A DNA stretch of 64,000 nt. It comes from Actinomycetota bacterium. GTDB taxonomy: Bacteria > Actinomycetota > Thermoleophilia > Gaiellales > F1-60-MAGs149. The notes beneath the pieces are model-generated. The model was not told the origin of the DNA, did no database searches, and saw nothing but the letters and a program-made list of their open reading frames with translations. Below, in pieces: positions 8,728 through 17,130 of the stretch (positions are counted from its first letter, which is position 1; the number at the start of each line of letters is the position of its first letter). The DNA lies in contig JAPLCF010000030.1 of NCBI GenBank assembly GCA_026392355.1, positions 458,259 through 522,258 on the forward strand, read 5' to 3'. The position numbers and the translations under genes were made by a program.

Positions 8728-11099
8728 TGATCAGGGCGCCAGAGGCCGGCAATGGCCGCCTCTGCAATCGCCTCGGCGCTGAGGTCGAGCCACTCGTAGA
8801 CCTCGGGCTGCGAGCCGCACTGGCCAAAGCGATCGACCCCGAGTGGGATCAGCGGCGCGGCAAACGCGGCGCCAAGGAACGACAGCGCGTGTGGCGCTGC
8901 GTCGTGCACGGTGACGAGCGGCACGCCGCGCTCCTCCGGCAAGACGAGGCGCTCGAGGATCGATGGGTCACTGAGACGCCCGCTGCGCAGCGTGTTGGTG
9001 CGCGTACGGAGGGCGCGGAAGAGGCGATCCGGGCTTGTGACGTTGACGATCGACGCGCCGATGTCCTCAGCCGCCAGAAGTTCGCGGGCGGCCAGCGCCT
9101 GCGGAATCATGGCGCCGCACGCGGCGATCACCACGCGCGAACCGGGGCCTCCGACCTCGGCCTCGGCCAGGCGGTAGCCGCCGGCCAGCACGTCGTCGCG
9201 CAGCGATGCGCGATCGCTGCGCTCAAGCAGGCCGGTAAAGGCATCCTGCTCGACCGGCGTGGTCGACAGCCGCAGATAGTGGGCCTCGCCATCGGGCAGC
9301 ACGATGTCGCGCAGACCGTGGAGCATCACCCACTCGGTCTCGAGCGCATAACAGGGCTCCCACATCGTCAACCCGGGCAGCTCCATGCCGATCGACGCGG
9401 TGATCGACGACTGGTGCGCACCACCCTCGCGCGACAGCGAGACACCAGACGGTGTACCGGCAAAGACAAAGCGCGCGCCCGAATAGACGGAGTAGATCAG
9501 CGCGTCGAGGCCACGGCAGACGAACGGGTCGTAGACCGTGCCGACGGGCAGCAGCTGATGGCCGTGGAGTTCCGCACCGAGACCGAGCTGTCCGAGTAGC
9601 AGAAAGAGGTTCATCTCCGAGATGCCAAGCTCGATGTGCTGGCCCTTCGGCGACGGCTCCCACTTGAGCGGTCCTGCGTCCTCGATCTCGAAGACCTCTT
9701 CGACCTCCGGACTGAAGACGCCGCGCTTGTTGATCCAGCCACCGAGCCCTGTCGAGATCGACACGTCGGGACTCGTGGTGACAATGCTGCGCGCGACCTC
9801 CTCGACGTTGGCGATGTCCTGCAGGACACGGGCGAACGCGTCCTGGCTTGACGTCTTGCGCGAGGTGACCGGGCCGAACTCGTTCGGAATCGCGTACGGG
9901 TCGACGCGCTGCGGCGCAGCGGCATGCTGCTCGCTCAGGCGCTCGGCCGAGGCCACGCAGACGCGTCCCGCAGGCGTGTCGGACGCGAAGCCCGCCCACT
10001 CGTCGCTCGGGTCGGCCAGCTGTGATCGCAACTCGGCAATCTGCGGCGTCGAGAGGATTGCGGAGTGGTTCATGGGATGCCCCGCCATCGGCAGCCCCCA
10101 CCCCTTGACCGTGAACGCAAAGATCACGGTCGGACGCGTCGGGTCCGCGTCGGCGCGGTTCAGCGCCGCGATCATGTCGCCGAGGTCGTGCCCACCGAGG
10201 TCGCCGATCAGTGCGGGTAGCGCCGCATCCTCGTAGGCCTCGAGTACGCCTGCAAGTGCCTTACGGTCGGCCGCGGGCGCGTTCTCAACGACGAGCTTGC
10301 GGATGTCGGCGCCGCTCTTGCGCAGGAGGCTCTGATACTCCGGATTTGGCATCTCATCGATGCGACGCTCCAGCGCTTCGCCGCCCTCGCGCGCAAAGGC
10401 CTCGCGCAGCTTCGAGCCGTACTTCACGATCTCGACCTGCCAGCCGTGATCGCGGAAGACATGGGTGAACTCCTGCGAGCGCACGCCGGGGATCACGCGG
10501 TCGAGGCTCTGACGATTGAAGTCGACGATCCAGGTGAGCTGACCGAGGCCACGCGCGGCCGGATCGGCGAGCGCCTCCCAGACGTTGCCCTCATCGAGCT
10601 CGGCATCGCCCATCAGCGCCACGAAGCGGCGGCCGGGTTCGGCGTCGAAATGCGCGTTGACGTAGCGATCAACGACGCTCGCAAACAGCGGCGCAGCCGC
10701 CCCCAAGCCCACGGAGCCGGTCGAGAAGTCAATCGGATCGGGATCCTTCGTACGCGACGGATACGCCTGCAGACCACCGAAGGCGCGCAGCGACGTGAGG
10801 TACTCGCGATCCAGACGACCGAGCAAGTAGTTGATCGAGTGCAGCACCGGCGAGGCGTGCGGCTTGACGGCGACGCGGTCACCCGCTTTCAGCCAGTGGA
10901 AGTACAGCGCCGTCATCGCCGTGACCATCGACGCCGAGGAGGCCTGATGACCGCCGACCTTGAGATCGTCATCGGACGGACGCTCGTGGTTGGCGTAGTC
11001 GATCATGCGCGTCGCCAGCCAGAGCACGCGTCGCTGAATTGCGTCAAGCGTCTCCAGCTCGTCGGCAGGCAGTTCGGTGCGCGGCGGAGAGATGGCCAT
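8724..11099 (-). CDS. Thiamine-diphosphate enzyme, AceE-like (homodimeric 2-oxoacid dehydrogenase E1 / transketolase family)
   Basis: A 791-residue protein with AceE/transketolase architecture. The ThDP-Mg motif begins at GDAELDEGN (164-172) and closes with IVDFN (191-195). The Pyr-domain Glu region is 'HIELGISEMNLFLLLGQLG', followed by a C-terminal transketolase-like domain. An HxxxH-like 'KPHASPVLHSINYLLGRL' near residue 79 matches AceE. Members decarboxylate 2-oxoacids such as pyruvate for transfer to a lipoyl E2, but no E2 or E3 gene is adjacent. The start ATG at 11099 follows TAGGCT by 6 bases. It could instead be a stand-alone transketolase-type enzyme of unknown substrate. Confidence 0.75.
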   Translation of the reverse strand: MAISPPRTELPADELETLDAIQRRVLWLATRMIDYANHERPSDDDLKVGGHQASSASMVTAMTALYFHWLKAGDRVAVKPHASPVLHSINYLLGRLDREYLTSLRAFGGLQAYPSRTKDPDPIDFSTGSVGLGAAAPLFASVVDRYVNAHFDAEPGRRFVALMGDAELDEGNVWEALADPAARGLGQLTWIVDFNRQSLDRVIPGVRSQEFTHVFRDHGWQVEIVKYGSKLREAFAREGGEALERRIDEMPNPEYQSLLRKSGADIRKLVVENAPAADRKALAGVLEAYEDAALPALIGDLGGHDLGDMIAALNRADADPTRPTVIFAFTVKGWGLPMAGHPMNHSAILSTPQIAELRSQLADPSDEWAGFASDTPAGRVCVASAERLSEQHAAAPQRVDPYAIPNEFGPVTSRKTSSQDAFARVLQDIANVEEVARSIVTTSPDVSISTGLGGWINKRGVFSPEVEEVFEIEDAGPLKWEPSPKGQHIELGISEMNLFLLLGQLGLGAELHGHQLLPVGTVYDPFVCRGLDALIYSVYSGARFVFAGTPSGVSLSREGGAHQSSITASIGMELPGLTMWEPCYALETEWVMLHGLRDIVLPDGEAHYLRLSTTPVEQDAFTGLLERSDRASLRDDVLAGGYRLAEAEVGGPGSRVVIAACGAMIPQALAARELLAAEDIGASIVNVTSPDRLFRALRTRTNTLRSGRLSDPSILERLVLPEERGVPLVTVHDAAPHALSFLGAAFAAPLIPLGVDRFGQCGSQPEVYEWLDLSAEAIAEAAIAGLWRPDQ

Positions 11100-11105
11100 G
11101 GCGGA

Positions 11106-11111
11106 AGCCTA
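11106..11111 (-). promoter_or_regulatory. -10 TAGGCT for the AceE-like gene
   Basis: TAGGCT on the minus strand is 6 bases before the ATG at 11099. It lies in the 55-base gap after the OsmC gene, so this gene can be transcribed on its own as a leaderless mRNA. Confidence 0.5.
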
Positions 11112-11154
11112 CTCGCTAGTCCAGCGCTCAGAAAGGACGACTACCCGTGCGGGC

Positions 11155-11571
11155 CTACCCGCAGTCACCGACGTTGTCCGCGACGATGCACTCGCGGATG
11201 TCAAAGCCGGTCAGCAGCGCGCGCCGCACCGCGCAGCTGTCGGCGACCTTGTCGAGGCGGTCCCGCTGCTCGTCCGTGATCGGCTTCTCGAGGTGGATCT
11301 TGAGACGGAACGCGCGCGGCTCGGCCTTCTGCTCGTACTCGACGTCGACGCGAATGCCACCGACATCCCACTCCTTGGTGCGAACGTAGGCCGAGACAGC
11401 GGTCGCGGTACACGCCGCGAGGGCAGCGACGAGCAGCTCGTGCGGCGACGGGCCCTCGTCCGTCCCGCCCAGATGCTCGGGCTCGTCGGTGATCACATGG
11501 AAGCGGCCGTCGACGAGGACGTCCTGCTTGAGGAGGCCCGGCGTGGAGCGGGCAGAGGCGATCAGAGTCAT
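11155..11571 (-). CDS. OsmC/Ohr family peroxidase-like protein
   Basis: A 138-residue OsmC-fold protein. The first reactive Cys lies in PSPHELLVAALAACTA (Cys54) and the second in DSCAVRRALL (Cys113), the pair used for reduction of organic hydroperoxides in OsmC/Ohr proteins. YhfA-like OsmC members share this pattern, so the physiological substrate is open. The ATG at 11571 is preceded by TAGGCT at a 6-base distance. Confidence 0.85.
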   Translation of the reverse strand: MTLIASARSTPGLLKQDVLVDGRFHVITDEPEHLGGTDEGPSPHELLVAALAACTATAVSAYVRTKEWDVGGIRVDVEYEQKAEPRAFRLKIHLEKPITDEQRDRLDKVADSCAVRRALLTGFDIRECIVADNVGDCG

Positions 11572-11577
11572 GGCCGT

Positions 11578-11583
11578 AGCCTA
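11578..11583 (-). promoter_or_regulatory. -10 TAGGCT for the OsmC gene
   Basis: TAGGCT is 6 bases before the ATG at 11571 on the minus strand, the same hexamer and spacing as at 11106-11111. No Shine-Dalgarno is present. Confidence 0.5.
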
Positions 11584-11686
11584 GTGCGTTGACGCGACCA
11601 ACAACGGCCTCGTTTTGACGCTCAGGCTCTGGTACCGTCGCGCCACGTCATCGGCGCCATACCGGCGCCCTTTCCGGAGGTTCCGT

Positions 11687-11974
11687 ATGTTCCTGCTGCT
11701 CGGTCGTTACACCGCCCCGCTCGACGAGGTCGATCCCCATCGCGATGGGCACGTGGCCTGGGTGCAGGAGCACGCTGGCGCTGGGCACTTCCTTGCCGGC
11801 GCACTGGAAGAGGGTGGCGCAGGTGGCGCCATCGTGGCCAAGGCCGGAAGCCGTGACGAGGTCGAGGCTTGGATCGCCGCCGATCCGTTCATCATCAACG
11901 GCGTCTTCGAGTACGACGTGCGCGAGTACTCCGTCGCATTCGCCGCACCGGGCGTCGAGGGCCTGCAGGACTAG
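11687..11974 (+). CDS. YciI-like protein
   Basis: A 95-residue protein with the YciI ferredoxin-like fold: starts MFLLLGRYTAPLDEVDPHR, then HVAWVQEHAGAGHFLAGAL (the conserved His) and VEAWIAADPFIINGVFEYDV. Family members are small dimeric proteins, often linked to catechol or dioxygenase-like chemistry, but this one is unassigned. A GGAGG at 11676-11680 lies 6 bases before the ATG at 11687, which decides the start over the longer frame beginning at 11615. Its TAG and the convergent aldolase TAG share the bases CTAG (11971-11974). Confidence 0.85.
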   Translation: MFLLLGRYTAPLDEVDPHRDGHVAWVQEHAGAGHFLAGALEEGGAGGAIVAKAGSRDEVEAWIAADPFIINGVFEYDVREYSVAFAAPGVEGLQD

Positions 11975-12702
11975 GCGCGCACGGCGGCGAGGTACGCGCG
12001 AATCGCGTCCTCGTCGCCGAAGCTGCTACCGGCAACGCCAATCGCGGTCGCGCCGGCATCGAGCCAGGCACGGGCGATCGCCGGATCGGCCATCAACCCC
12101 CCGTTGGGGTACGTACGCAGGCCCGGATAGACCGCCAGCAGCGCCTTGAGGTACGGAATGCCCACGACATCGGCGGGGTAGATCTTGACCATCGGCGCCG
12201 CCAGCGACTGGTACACCTCGGTGGGCGTCATCGTGCCCGGCACGGGGACGATCCCTTGTGCCAGCGCCTCCGCGATCAGCGCCGGGAAGGTACCAGGGGC
12301 GAAGACCACGGAGGCTCCCGCTGCCGCCGCCCGGCGGACATCGTCGCGCGTGCGCATCGTGCCGACCCCAACCGTCACACCATCGGCAACGAGTGCCCGC
12401 GTGGCGCGATGGACGTCGGCGGTACTCGTCGTCAGCTCGACGATGGTGGCACCGCCCGCCACCCAGCGACGAGCCGACGAGAGCGCCGCACGCCACGAGA
12501 CGTCACGGATCACGGGGACCGCGCGCTGTCGCGCCATGCGATCCAGCACGCGGAAGTGCGCGGTATTCGGGAGACCATCCGCCGTGCTGCCGGCGGCAGC
12601 GTCGGCCGCTGTCGCACCGATCATCCCCGCCGCGACAACGCCGCCGAGACCGACGGCCAGCAGGCCGCGACGATCGATCCCCTCCTGCCCCGCTTCGTCC
12701 AT
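11971..12702 (-). CDS. KDPG aldolase-fold protein with Tat-like leader
   Basis: A 243-residue protein. The C-terminal 190 residues match the class I KDPG/KHG aldolase (Eda) barrel: VPVIRDVS, a Glu at 89 aligning with Eda Glu45, GVGTMRTRDD, and MVKIYPADVVG with Lys173 at the Schiff-base position. The residue aligned with Eda Arg49 is Ser here, and the PTGG motif reads YPNGG. Residues 9-38 (IDRRGLLAVGLGGVVAAG... then AADAAA) look like a twin-arginine leader with a hydrophobic core and A-x-A site. Family aldolases are cytosolic, so the leader is odd. The ATG at 12702 is preferred because TAGGCT lies 7 bases upstream; a longer start at 12732 also exists. Confidence 0.7.
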   Translation of the reverse strand: MDEAGQEGIDRRGLLAVGLGGVVAAGMIGATAADAAAGSTADGLPNTAHFRVLDRMARQRAVPVIRDVSWRAALSSARRWVAGGATIVELTTSTADVHRATRALVADGVTVGVGTMRTRDDVRRAAAAGASVVFAPGTFPALIAEALAQGIVPVPGTMTPTEVYQSLAAPMVKIYPADVVGIPYLKALLAVYPGLRTYPNGGLMADPAIARAWLDAGATAIGVAGSSFGDEDAIRAYLAAVRA

Positions 12703-12709
12703 GCCCACA

Positions 12710-12715
12710 AGCCTA
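12710..12715 (-). promoter_or_regulatory. -10 TAGGCT for the aldolase-fold gene
   Basis: TAGGCT is 7 bases before the ATG at 12702 on the minus strand, just downstream of the ssrA terminator. It supports the shorter start, which keeps the Tat-like leader. Confidence 0.45.
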
Positions 12716-12744
12716 CAAGTGGCTGAACGCATCCCGAAACGAGA

Positions 12745-12768
12745 CCGCCTCCCCGGTTGGGGAGGCGG
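12745..12768 (-). terminator. Terminator of ssrA (tmRNA)
   Basis: A perfect 10-base-pair stem CCGCCTCCCC / GGGGAGGCGG with loop GGTT (AACC on the transcribed strand). It is followed on the minus strand by a T-rich TCTCGTTT, and it lies 20 bases after the tmRNA 3' end. Confidence 0.75.
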
Positions 12769-12787
12769 ATCGTATGCCCTGGGAGCA

Positions 12788-13151
<364 letters not shown>

Positions 13152-13164
13152 TGGGGACACAGCA

Positions 13165-13170
13165 ATCGTA
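13165..13170 (-). promoter_or_regulatory. -10 TACGAT of ssrA
   Basis: TACGAT on the minus strand lies 13 bases before the inferred mature 5' end of tmRNA, leaving a short leader for RNase P removal. No strong -35 is seen. The rest of the stretch to the MMPL start at 13310 shows no gene. Confidence 0.45.
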
Positions 13171-13309
13171 CAGGAGTGCGCAGGTGCCGGCCCATGGGGC
13201 ATGGACGATCGCTACGTGCCACCCGCGTCGCTCGCGCGTACGGGTACCCCTACATTGGTCCACGACAGGTGTGAATCGTGGCACCCTACCGCCTGCGTCC
13301 GCTTTCGAC

Positions 13310-15499
13310 ATGAGCCAAGAGTCCCCCGCCCCATCGATCTTCGAACGGTATGCGCGCCTTGTGGTGCGCCGACGCAAAGCCTTCCTAATCGGCTATGTCG
13401 TCGCCGTGATCGCGCTCGGCGCAGTCGGCGTGCAGGTGCTCCCAGCGCTCAAGGCCGAGGGCTTCAACAACGGCAATAGCCAGTCGGCCGAAGTTGCGCA
13501 GCTGCTCCAGAAGGACTTCAAGACCAGTCAGCCACTCGCCGTGATGGGCGCCACCGGCAAGGGCAAGATCGATAGCGACGAGACGACGAAGGCTGCGAAG
13601 CAGCTCGTCAAGGAGATCGCGGCGCAGCCCGGCGTTGGCGACGTCATGTCCTACTGGACCTCGGGCAAGCCGGATGAGCTCAAGGGGCGCGACGGTCGCA
13701 CCGGGGAGATCCTCGTCTACGGCAAGCCCGGCGTCGACAGCATTGCGATCGCCAAGGAGCTGACGACACGCTTCGACGGCTCACACAATGGGCTCGAGAT
13801 TCACATTGCTGGCTTTGGCGCGGTCTTCAACGCCGTCGATGGACGCGTGCGCGAGGACCTGGCGAAGGCCGAGATGATCGCCATACCGATCACGCTACTC
13901 CTCCTGCTCTTCGTGTTCGGCTCGCTCGTCGCTGCCGGACTCCCGTTCCTTGTCGCGCTCATCGGCATCTTGGGCAGTTTCACGTTGCTGCTCGTCGTCA
14001 CGCAGGTCACCGATGTCTCCGTGTTCGCGCTCAACCTCGTGACTGCACTGGGCCTCGGGCTCGGCATCGACTACGCGCTGCTAATGATCAACCGCTTCCG
14101 CGAGGAGTTGCACCGCGGCGCTACGACGGAGGACGCCGTCGTCACCACCGTGCGTACTGCCGGCAAGACCGTGTTCATCTCCGGCATCACGGTCGCGTTC
14201 ACCCTTGCCTCCCTGGTCGTGTTCCCGCAGTACTTCCTCAAGTCCTTCGCGTATGCGGGTGTCGCGGTGAGCCTGATGGCAGTGCTCGGTGCGCTCACGA
14301 TCATCCCGGCGATGCTCGCCATACTCGGCCCGAACGTGAATCGTCTCAAGCTGCTGCGCGGCGATCTCTCGCCGCGCGACGACGGTATCTGGTCGCGTCT
14401 GGCACGCACCACGATGCGTCGCCCGCTGCCGTACCTCCTGGGTGGCGTCGTAATCATGCTGGTCCTCGCGTATCCCGCGATGTCGCTGGTCGTCGGCCAG
14501 ATCGATGATCGCGCGCTGCCGGTTGAAGACCGCGCCGCCGTCTCGAGCCGGTATCTCGACGAGCGCTTCCCCGGCTTCGACGGCGCGCCCTACGAAATCC
14601 TGCTCCGTAACCCTGAGAGCACGGCAGCCCTCACCGGCTATGCGCGCGACCTTTCCAAGCTGCCAGGCGTGACGCGCGTGTCGACGCCGGACACGATTGT
14701 CGCCAAGGGCGATGTCCTCGGCCCCAACCCTGCCGGCAAGAGTTGGTTCAAGGATCATCTGGCGCGCGTCGTCGTGATCGGCGATGTACCGCCTCGCGAC
14801 GACCGCGGAGTCGCCCTGGCCGACAGCCTCCGCAACTACCCCGCTCCCGCCACGCAGGTCCTCGTTGGCGGCATCGCGGCCGAGTACGGCGATTCGAACA
14901 ACGGCATCGTCGGGAACACCTGGATTGTGGCGCTCTGGATTGGGCTGACCACCCTGCTGATCATCTTCCTCTACACCGGCAGCGTGCTCTTGCCGATCAA
15001 GGCGCTGCTCCTCAATATCCTCAGCTTGGCGGCGACGCTCGGCGTCCTCGTCTGGGTCTTCCAATACGGGCGCCTGCAGTGGCTGACGGGCGACTACGTC
15101 GTGACCGGCACCGTCGACCTCTCATCGCTGGCGCTCGTCGCCGTGATCGCGTTCGCCCTCTCGATGGACTACGAGCTGTTCCTCCTCTCTCGGATCAAGG
15201 AAGAGCACGAGGCGGGGCACAACACCGTCGACTCCGTGGCCTTCGGCCTGCAGCGCACTGGTCGCATCATCACGGCGGCGGCCCTTCTCATCGCGATTGT
15301 CTTTGCGGCGTTCCTCTCGAGCGGCGTCACGAACATCAAGCAGCTCGGATTCGGTGCCGCTTTCGCGATTCTGATCGACGCCACGCTCGTCCGCAGCATC
15401 CTCGTACCGACCTTCATGCGCGTGGCGGGAGAGGCCAACTGGTGGGCGCCCGCCTGGCTGCGGCGCATTCACGACCGCATCGGCATTAGCGAGGAGTAG
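13310..15499 (+). CDS. MMPL family RND-type transporter
   Basis: A 729-residue membrane protein with the two-fold RND layout: one helix near residue 24-44, a periplasmic-type domain, five to six helices, then a repeat of this. The MMPL proton-relay signatures appear twice, as 'GLGIDYALLMINRFREEL' and 'ALSMDYELFLLSRIKEEH' (Asp-Tyr pairs). Family members in Actinobacteria export lipids or other hydrophobic compounds to the envelope. The ATG at 13310 is chosen because upstream in-frame codons run into the ssrA promoter. It is convergent with the three-repeat secreted protein gene, three bases away. Confidence 0.88.
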   Translation: MSQESPAPSIFERYARLVVRRRKAFLIGYVVAVIALGAVGVQVLPALKAEGFNNGNSQSAEVAQLLQKDFKTSQPLAVMGATGKGKIDSDETTKAAKQLVKEIAAQPGVGDVMSYWTSGKPDELKGRDGRTGEILVYGKPGVDSIAIAKELTTRFDGSHNGLEIHIAGFGAVFNAVDGRVREDLAKAEMIAIPITLLLLLFVFGSLVAAGLPFLVALIGILGSFTLLLVVTQVTDVSVFALNLVTALGLGLGIDYALLMINRFREELHRGATTEDAVVTTVRTAGKTVFISGITVAFTLASLVVFPQYFLKSFAYAGVAVSLMAVLGALTIIPAMLAILGPNVNRLKLLRGDLSPRDDGIWSRLARTTMRRPLPYLLGGVVIMLVLAYPAMSLVVGQIDDRALPVEDRAAVSSRYLDERFPGFDGAPYEILLRNPESTAALTGYARDLSKLPGVTRVSTPDTIVAKGDVLGPNPAGKSWFKDHLARVVVIGDVPPRDDRGVALADSLRNYPAPATQVLVGGIAAEYGDSNNGIVGNTWIVALWIGLTTLLIIFLYTGSVLLPIKALLLNILSLAATLGVLVWVFQYGRLQWLTGDYVVTGTVDLSSLALVAVIAFALSMDYELFLLSRIKEEHEAGHNTVDSVAFGLQRTGRIITAAALLIAIVFAAFLSSGVTNIKQLGFGAAFAILIDATLVRSILVPTFMRVAGEANWWAPAWLRRIHDRIGISEE

Positions 15500-15502
15500 G
15501 CG

Positions 15503-16639
15503 CTAGCCGACGAAGGTCGACAGCAGGTCGAGCACGTTCGCCTGCGAGAGCGCGAGGTTGAGACCGAAGGCCACGAGCCCCGACACGTCGCCCGCGTCCT
15601 GTCCCGCAGCGAGGCCCTTCTGGAGCCCGTCCTTGATGGCCGCGTTGATCTCGGCCTCACTCTTGCCGGTCGTCTGCTCCAGCGTCGCGAGTTCGCTCGG
15701 ATTGGCGAGTGCCGCGAACACATCGAAGGTCGGCGCCTGCAGCTGGCAGGCGGCGTCAACGACGCCGAGCAAGGCTACTTCGGCCAGCGCCTGGCTCGAA
15801 CTAGTGGTCTTCGACCACGCGAATGGCTCGCAGGGATCATCGTCGCCGCGCACGATGGCTAGGATCCGCTCTACGGGCGCAACGGCTGCTGCTGCACCGA
15901 GCACGCTGCCCTCGGTGCCGGACAGCGCGCCGGCCTCCTGCGCCTGCTCGATCGACGCGACCATGGCGGTACGCACCGCTTGCTCGACCTCGTCTTGTGA
16001 TCTGCCGGACCGCGCCGCAAGGCCCTGGAGGCCGGCAGGATCTGCCAGTGCCGCGACCGCCTCGATCGGCGCGATCTGCAGCGCGCAGGCGGCGCGAAGC
16101 CCTGTCAGGACGCCAACCTCGGCGGTGATCTGCTCGAGCCCGTCAACCTGCTTCCACGCGATTGGGGCACATTCGCCCCCTTCGTTACGTACGGCGGCGA
16201 GCAGCTGATCGGGTGGCACCACGTCGATCAGCGTCTGGATTGCCAGCGCTGTCGTTGGCGTCAGGCGCCCCGCGGCGGACTCGGCATCGACCGTCTCGGT
16301 GATCGCTCCCAGCACCGCGTCTTGCAGCGCCGCCGGTTGCACACCGAGGAGCCGCGCCGCACCGTCAATACCATCGCCGCTTCCGAGTGCCAGCACAAGA
16401 TCCTCGCGCGTGACCTCGAGTGAGCACGCCGCCGTATTCAATGACGTCAGCAAGATGGAGGATGCCTCCGCCTCCATCGCGTCACCCTGCTGCGGCACGA
16501 TCTTCGTGGTGCAGGGATCGGTCGTCGCAGTCTGCGTCGACTCCAGATTGCTCGTGCCTCCGAGCGCGACAAAGCCCGCTACGAGACCGCCACCCAGCAC
16601 CACGGCGAGCAGGACGAGCAAGAGGCTGGCTTTGCGCAT
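15503..16639 (-). CDS. Secreted or anchored protein with three Cys-paired repeats, unknown function
   Basis: A 378-residue protein with an N-terminal signal or anchor segment (LLLVLLAVVLGGGLVAGFVAL). The rest is built of three repeats of about 113 residues. Each has a Cys near its start and another 28-29 residues later inside A-A-C: Cys 43/72, 157/185 and 270/298. Each then has an acidic-helical segment ending A..AG (SAAGRLTP, QEAGALSG, QDAGDVSG). The even spacing suggests three domains, each with one disulfide. I do not recognise the family. It starts two bases after smpB ends, so it is probably cotranscribed. Confidence 0.75.
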   Translation of the reverse strand: MRKASLLLVLLAVVLGGGLVAGFVALGGTSNLESTQTATTDPCTTKIVPQQGDAMEAEASSILLTSLNTAACSLEVTREDLVLALGSGDGIDGAARLLGVQPAALQDAVLGAITETVDAESAAGRLTPTTALAIQTLIDVVPPDQLLAAVRNEGGECAPIAWKQVDGLEQITAEVGVLTGLRAACALQIAPIEAVAALADPAGLQGLAARSGRSQDEVEQAVRTAMVASIEQAQEAGALSGTEGSVLGAAAAVAPVERILAIVRGDDDPCEPFAWSKTTSSSQALAEVALLGVVDAACQLQAPTFDVFAALANPSELATLEQTTGKSEAEINAAIKDGLQKGLAAGQDAGDVSGLVAFGLNLALSQANVLDLLSTFVG

Positions 16640-16641
16640 GG

Positions 16642-17103
16642 CTAGCGACGCTCCTTGAGCGCGCGATCGACGTCGCGCTTGGCCTCGCGCGCCTTGGCGG
16701 TATCGCGCTTGTCAATCACGTTCTTACCCCGTCCCAGCGCGACCTCAACCTTGGCACGGCCCTCTTTAAGGTAAATACGCACGGGAACGAGCGTGAAGCC
16801 CTTCTGCTCCACGCGAACGCGCAACTTCTCAATCTCCCGACGATGCAGCAGCAGCTTGCGGTCGCGCGCACGATCGTGGTTGCGCATGCCCGCTTGGGCA
16901 TAGGGCTCGATCGTGGCGCCCACGAGCCACACCTCGTTGCCGCGAAACATCGCGTACGCCTCATTCACGCTGGCGGCGCCTGCCCGCAGGGACTTGATCT
17001 CGCTGCCGGTCAGGACGACGCCCGCCTCGAGGTTGTCCTCAAGGAAATAGTCGTGGCGTGCTCGCCGATTCTGCGCAACCGTGCGCTCCCCCTCACCGCT
17101 CAT
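16642..17103 (-). CDS. smpB: SsrA-binding protein SmpB
   Basis: A 153-residue tmRNA chaperone, needed to deliver tmRNA to stalled ribosomes. Conserved segments are ARHDYFLEDNLEAGVVLTGS, EIKSLRAGAASVNEAYA, 'KLLLHRREIEKL' and the basic tail KGKNVIDKRDTAKAREAKRD-like region that mimics mRNA in the ribosome. The ATG at 17103 is preferred to the GTG at 17109 because TAGGAT lies 6 bases before the ATG and directly abuts the GTG. ssrA lies nearby on the same strand. Confidence 0.95.
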   Translation of the reverse strand: MSGEGERTVAQNRRARHDYFLEDNLEAGVVLTGSEIKSLRAGAASVNEAYAMFRGNEVWLVGATIEPYAQAGMRNHDRARDRKLLLHRREIEKLRVRVEQKGFTLVPVRIYLKEGRAKVEVALGRGKNVIDKRDTAKAREAKRDVDRALKERR

Positions 17104-17109
17104 GGGCAC

Positions 17110-17115
17110 ATCCTA
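17110..17115 (-). promoter_or_regulatory. -10 TAGGAT for smpB
   Basis: TAGGAT on the minus strand is 6 bases before the smpB ATG at 17103. It lies in the 27-base gap after the GerMN lipoprotein gene. It would give smpB its own leaderless promoter. Confidence 0.5.
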
Positions 17116-17130
17116 CGCTGCGGCTGGGGA

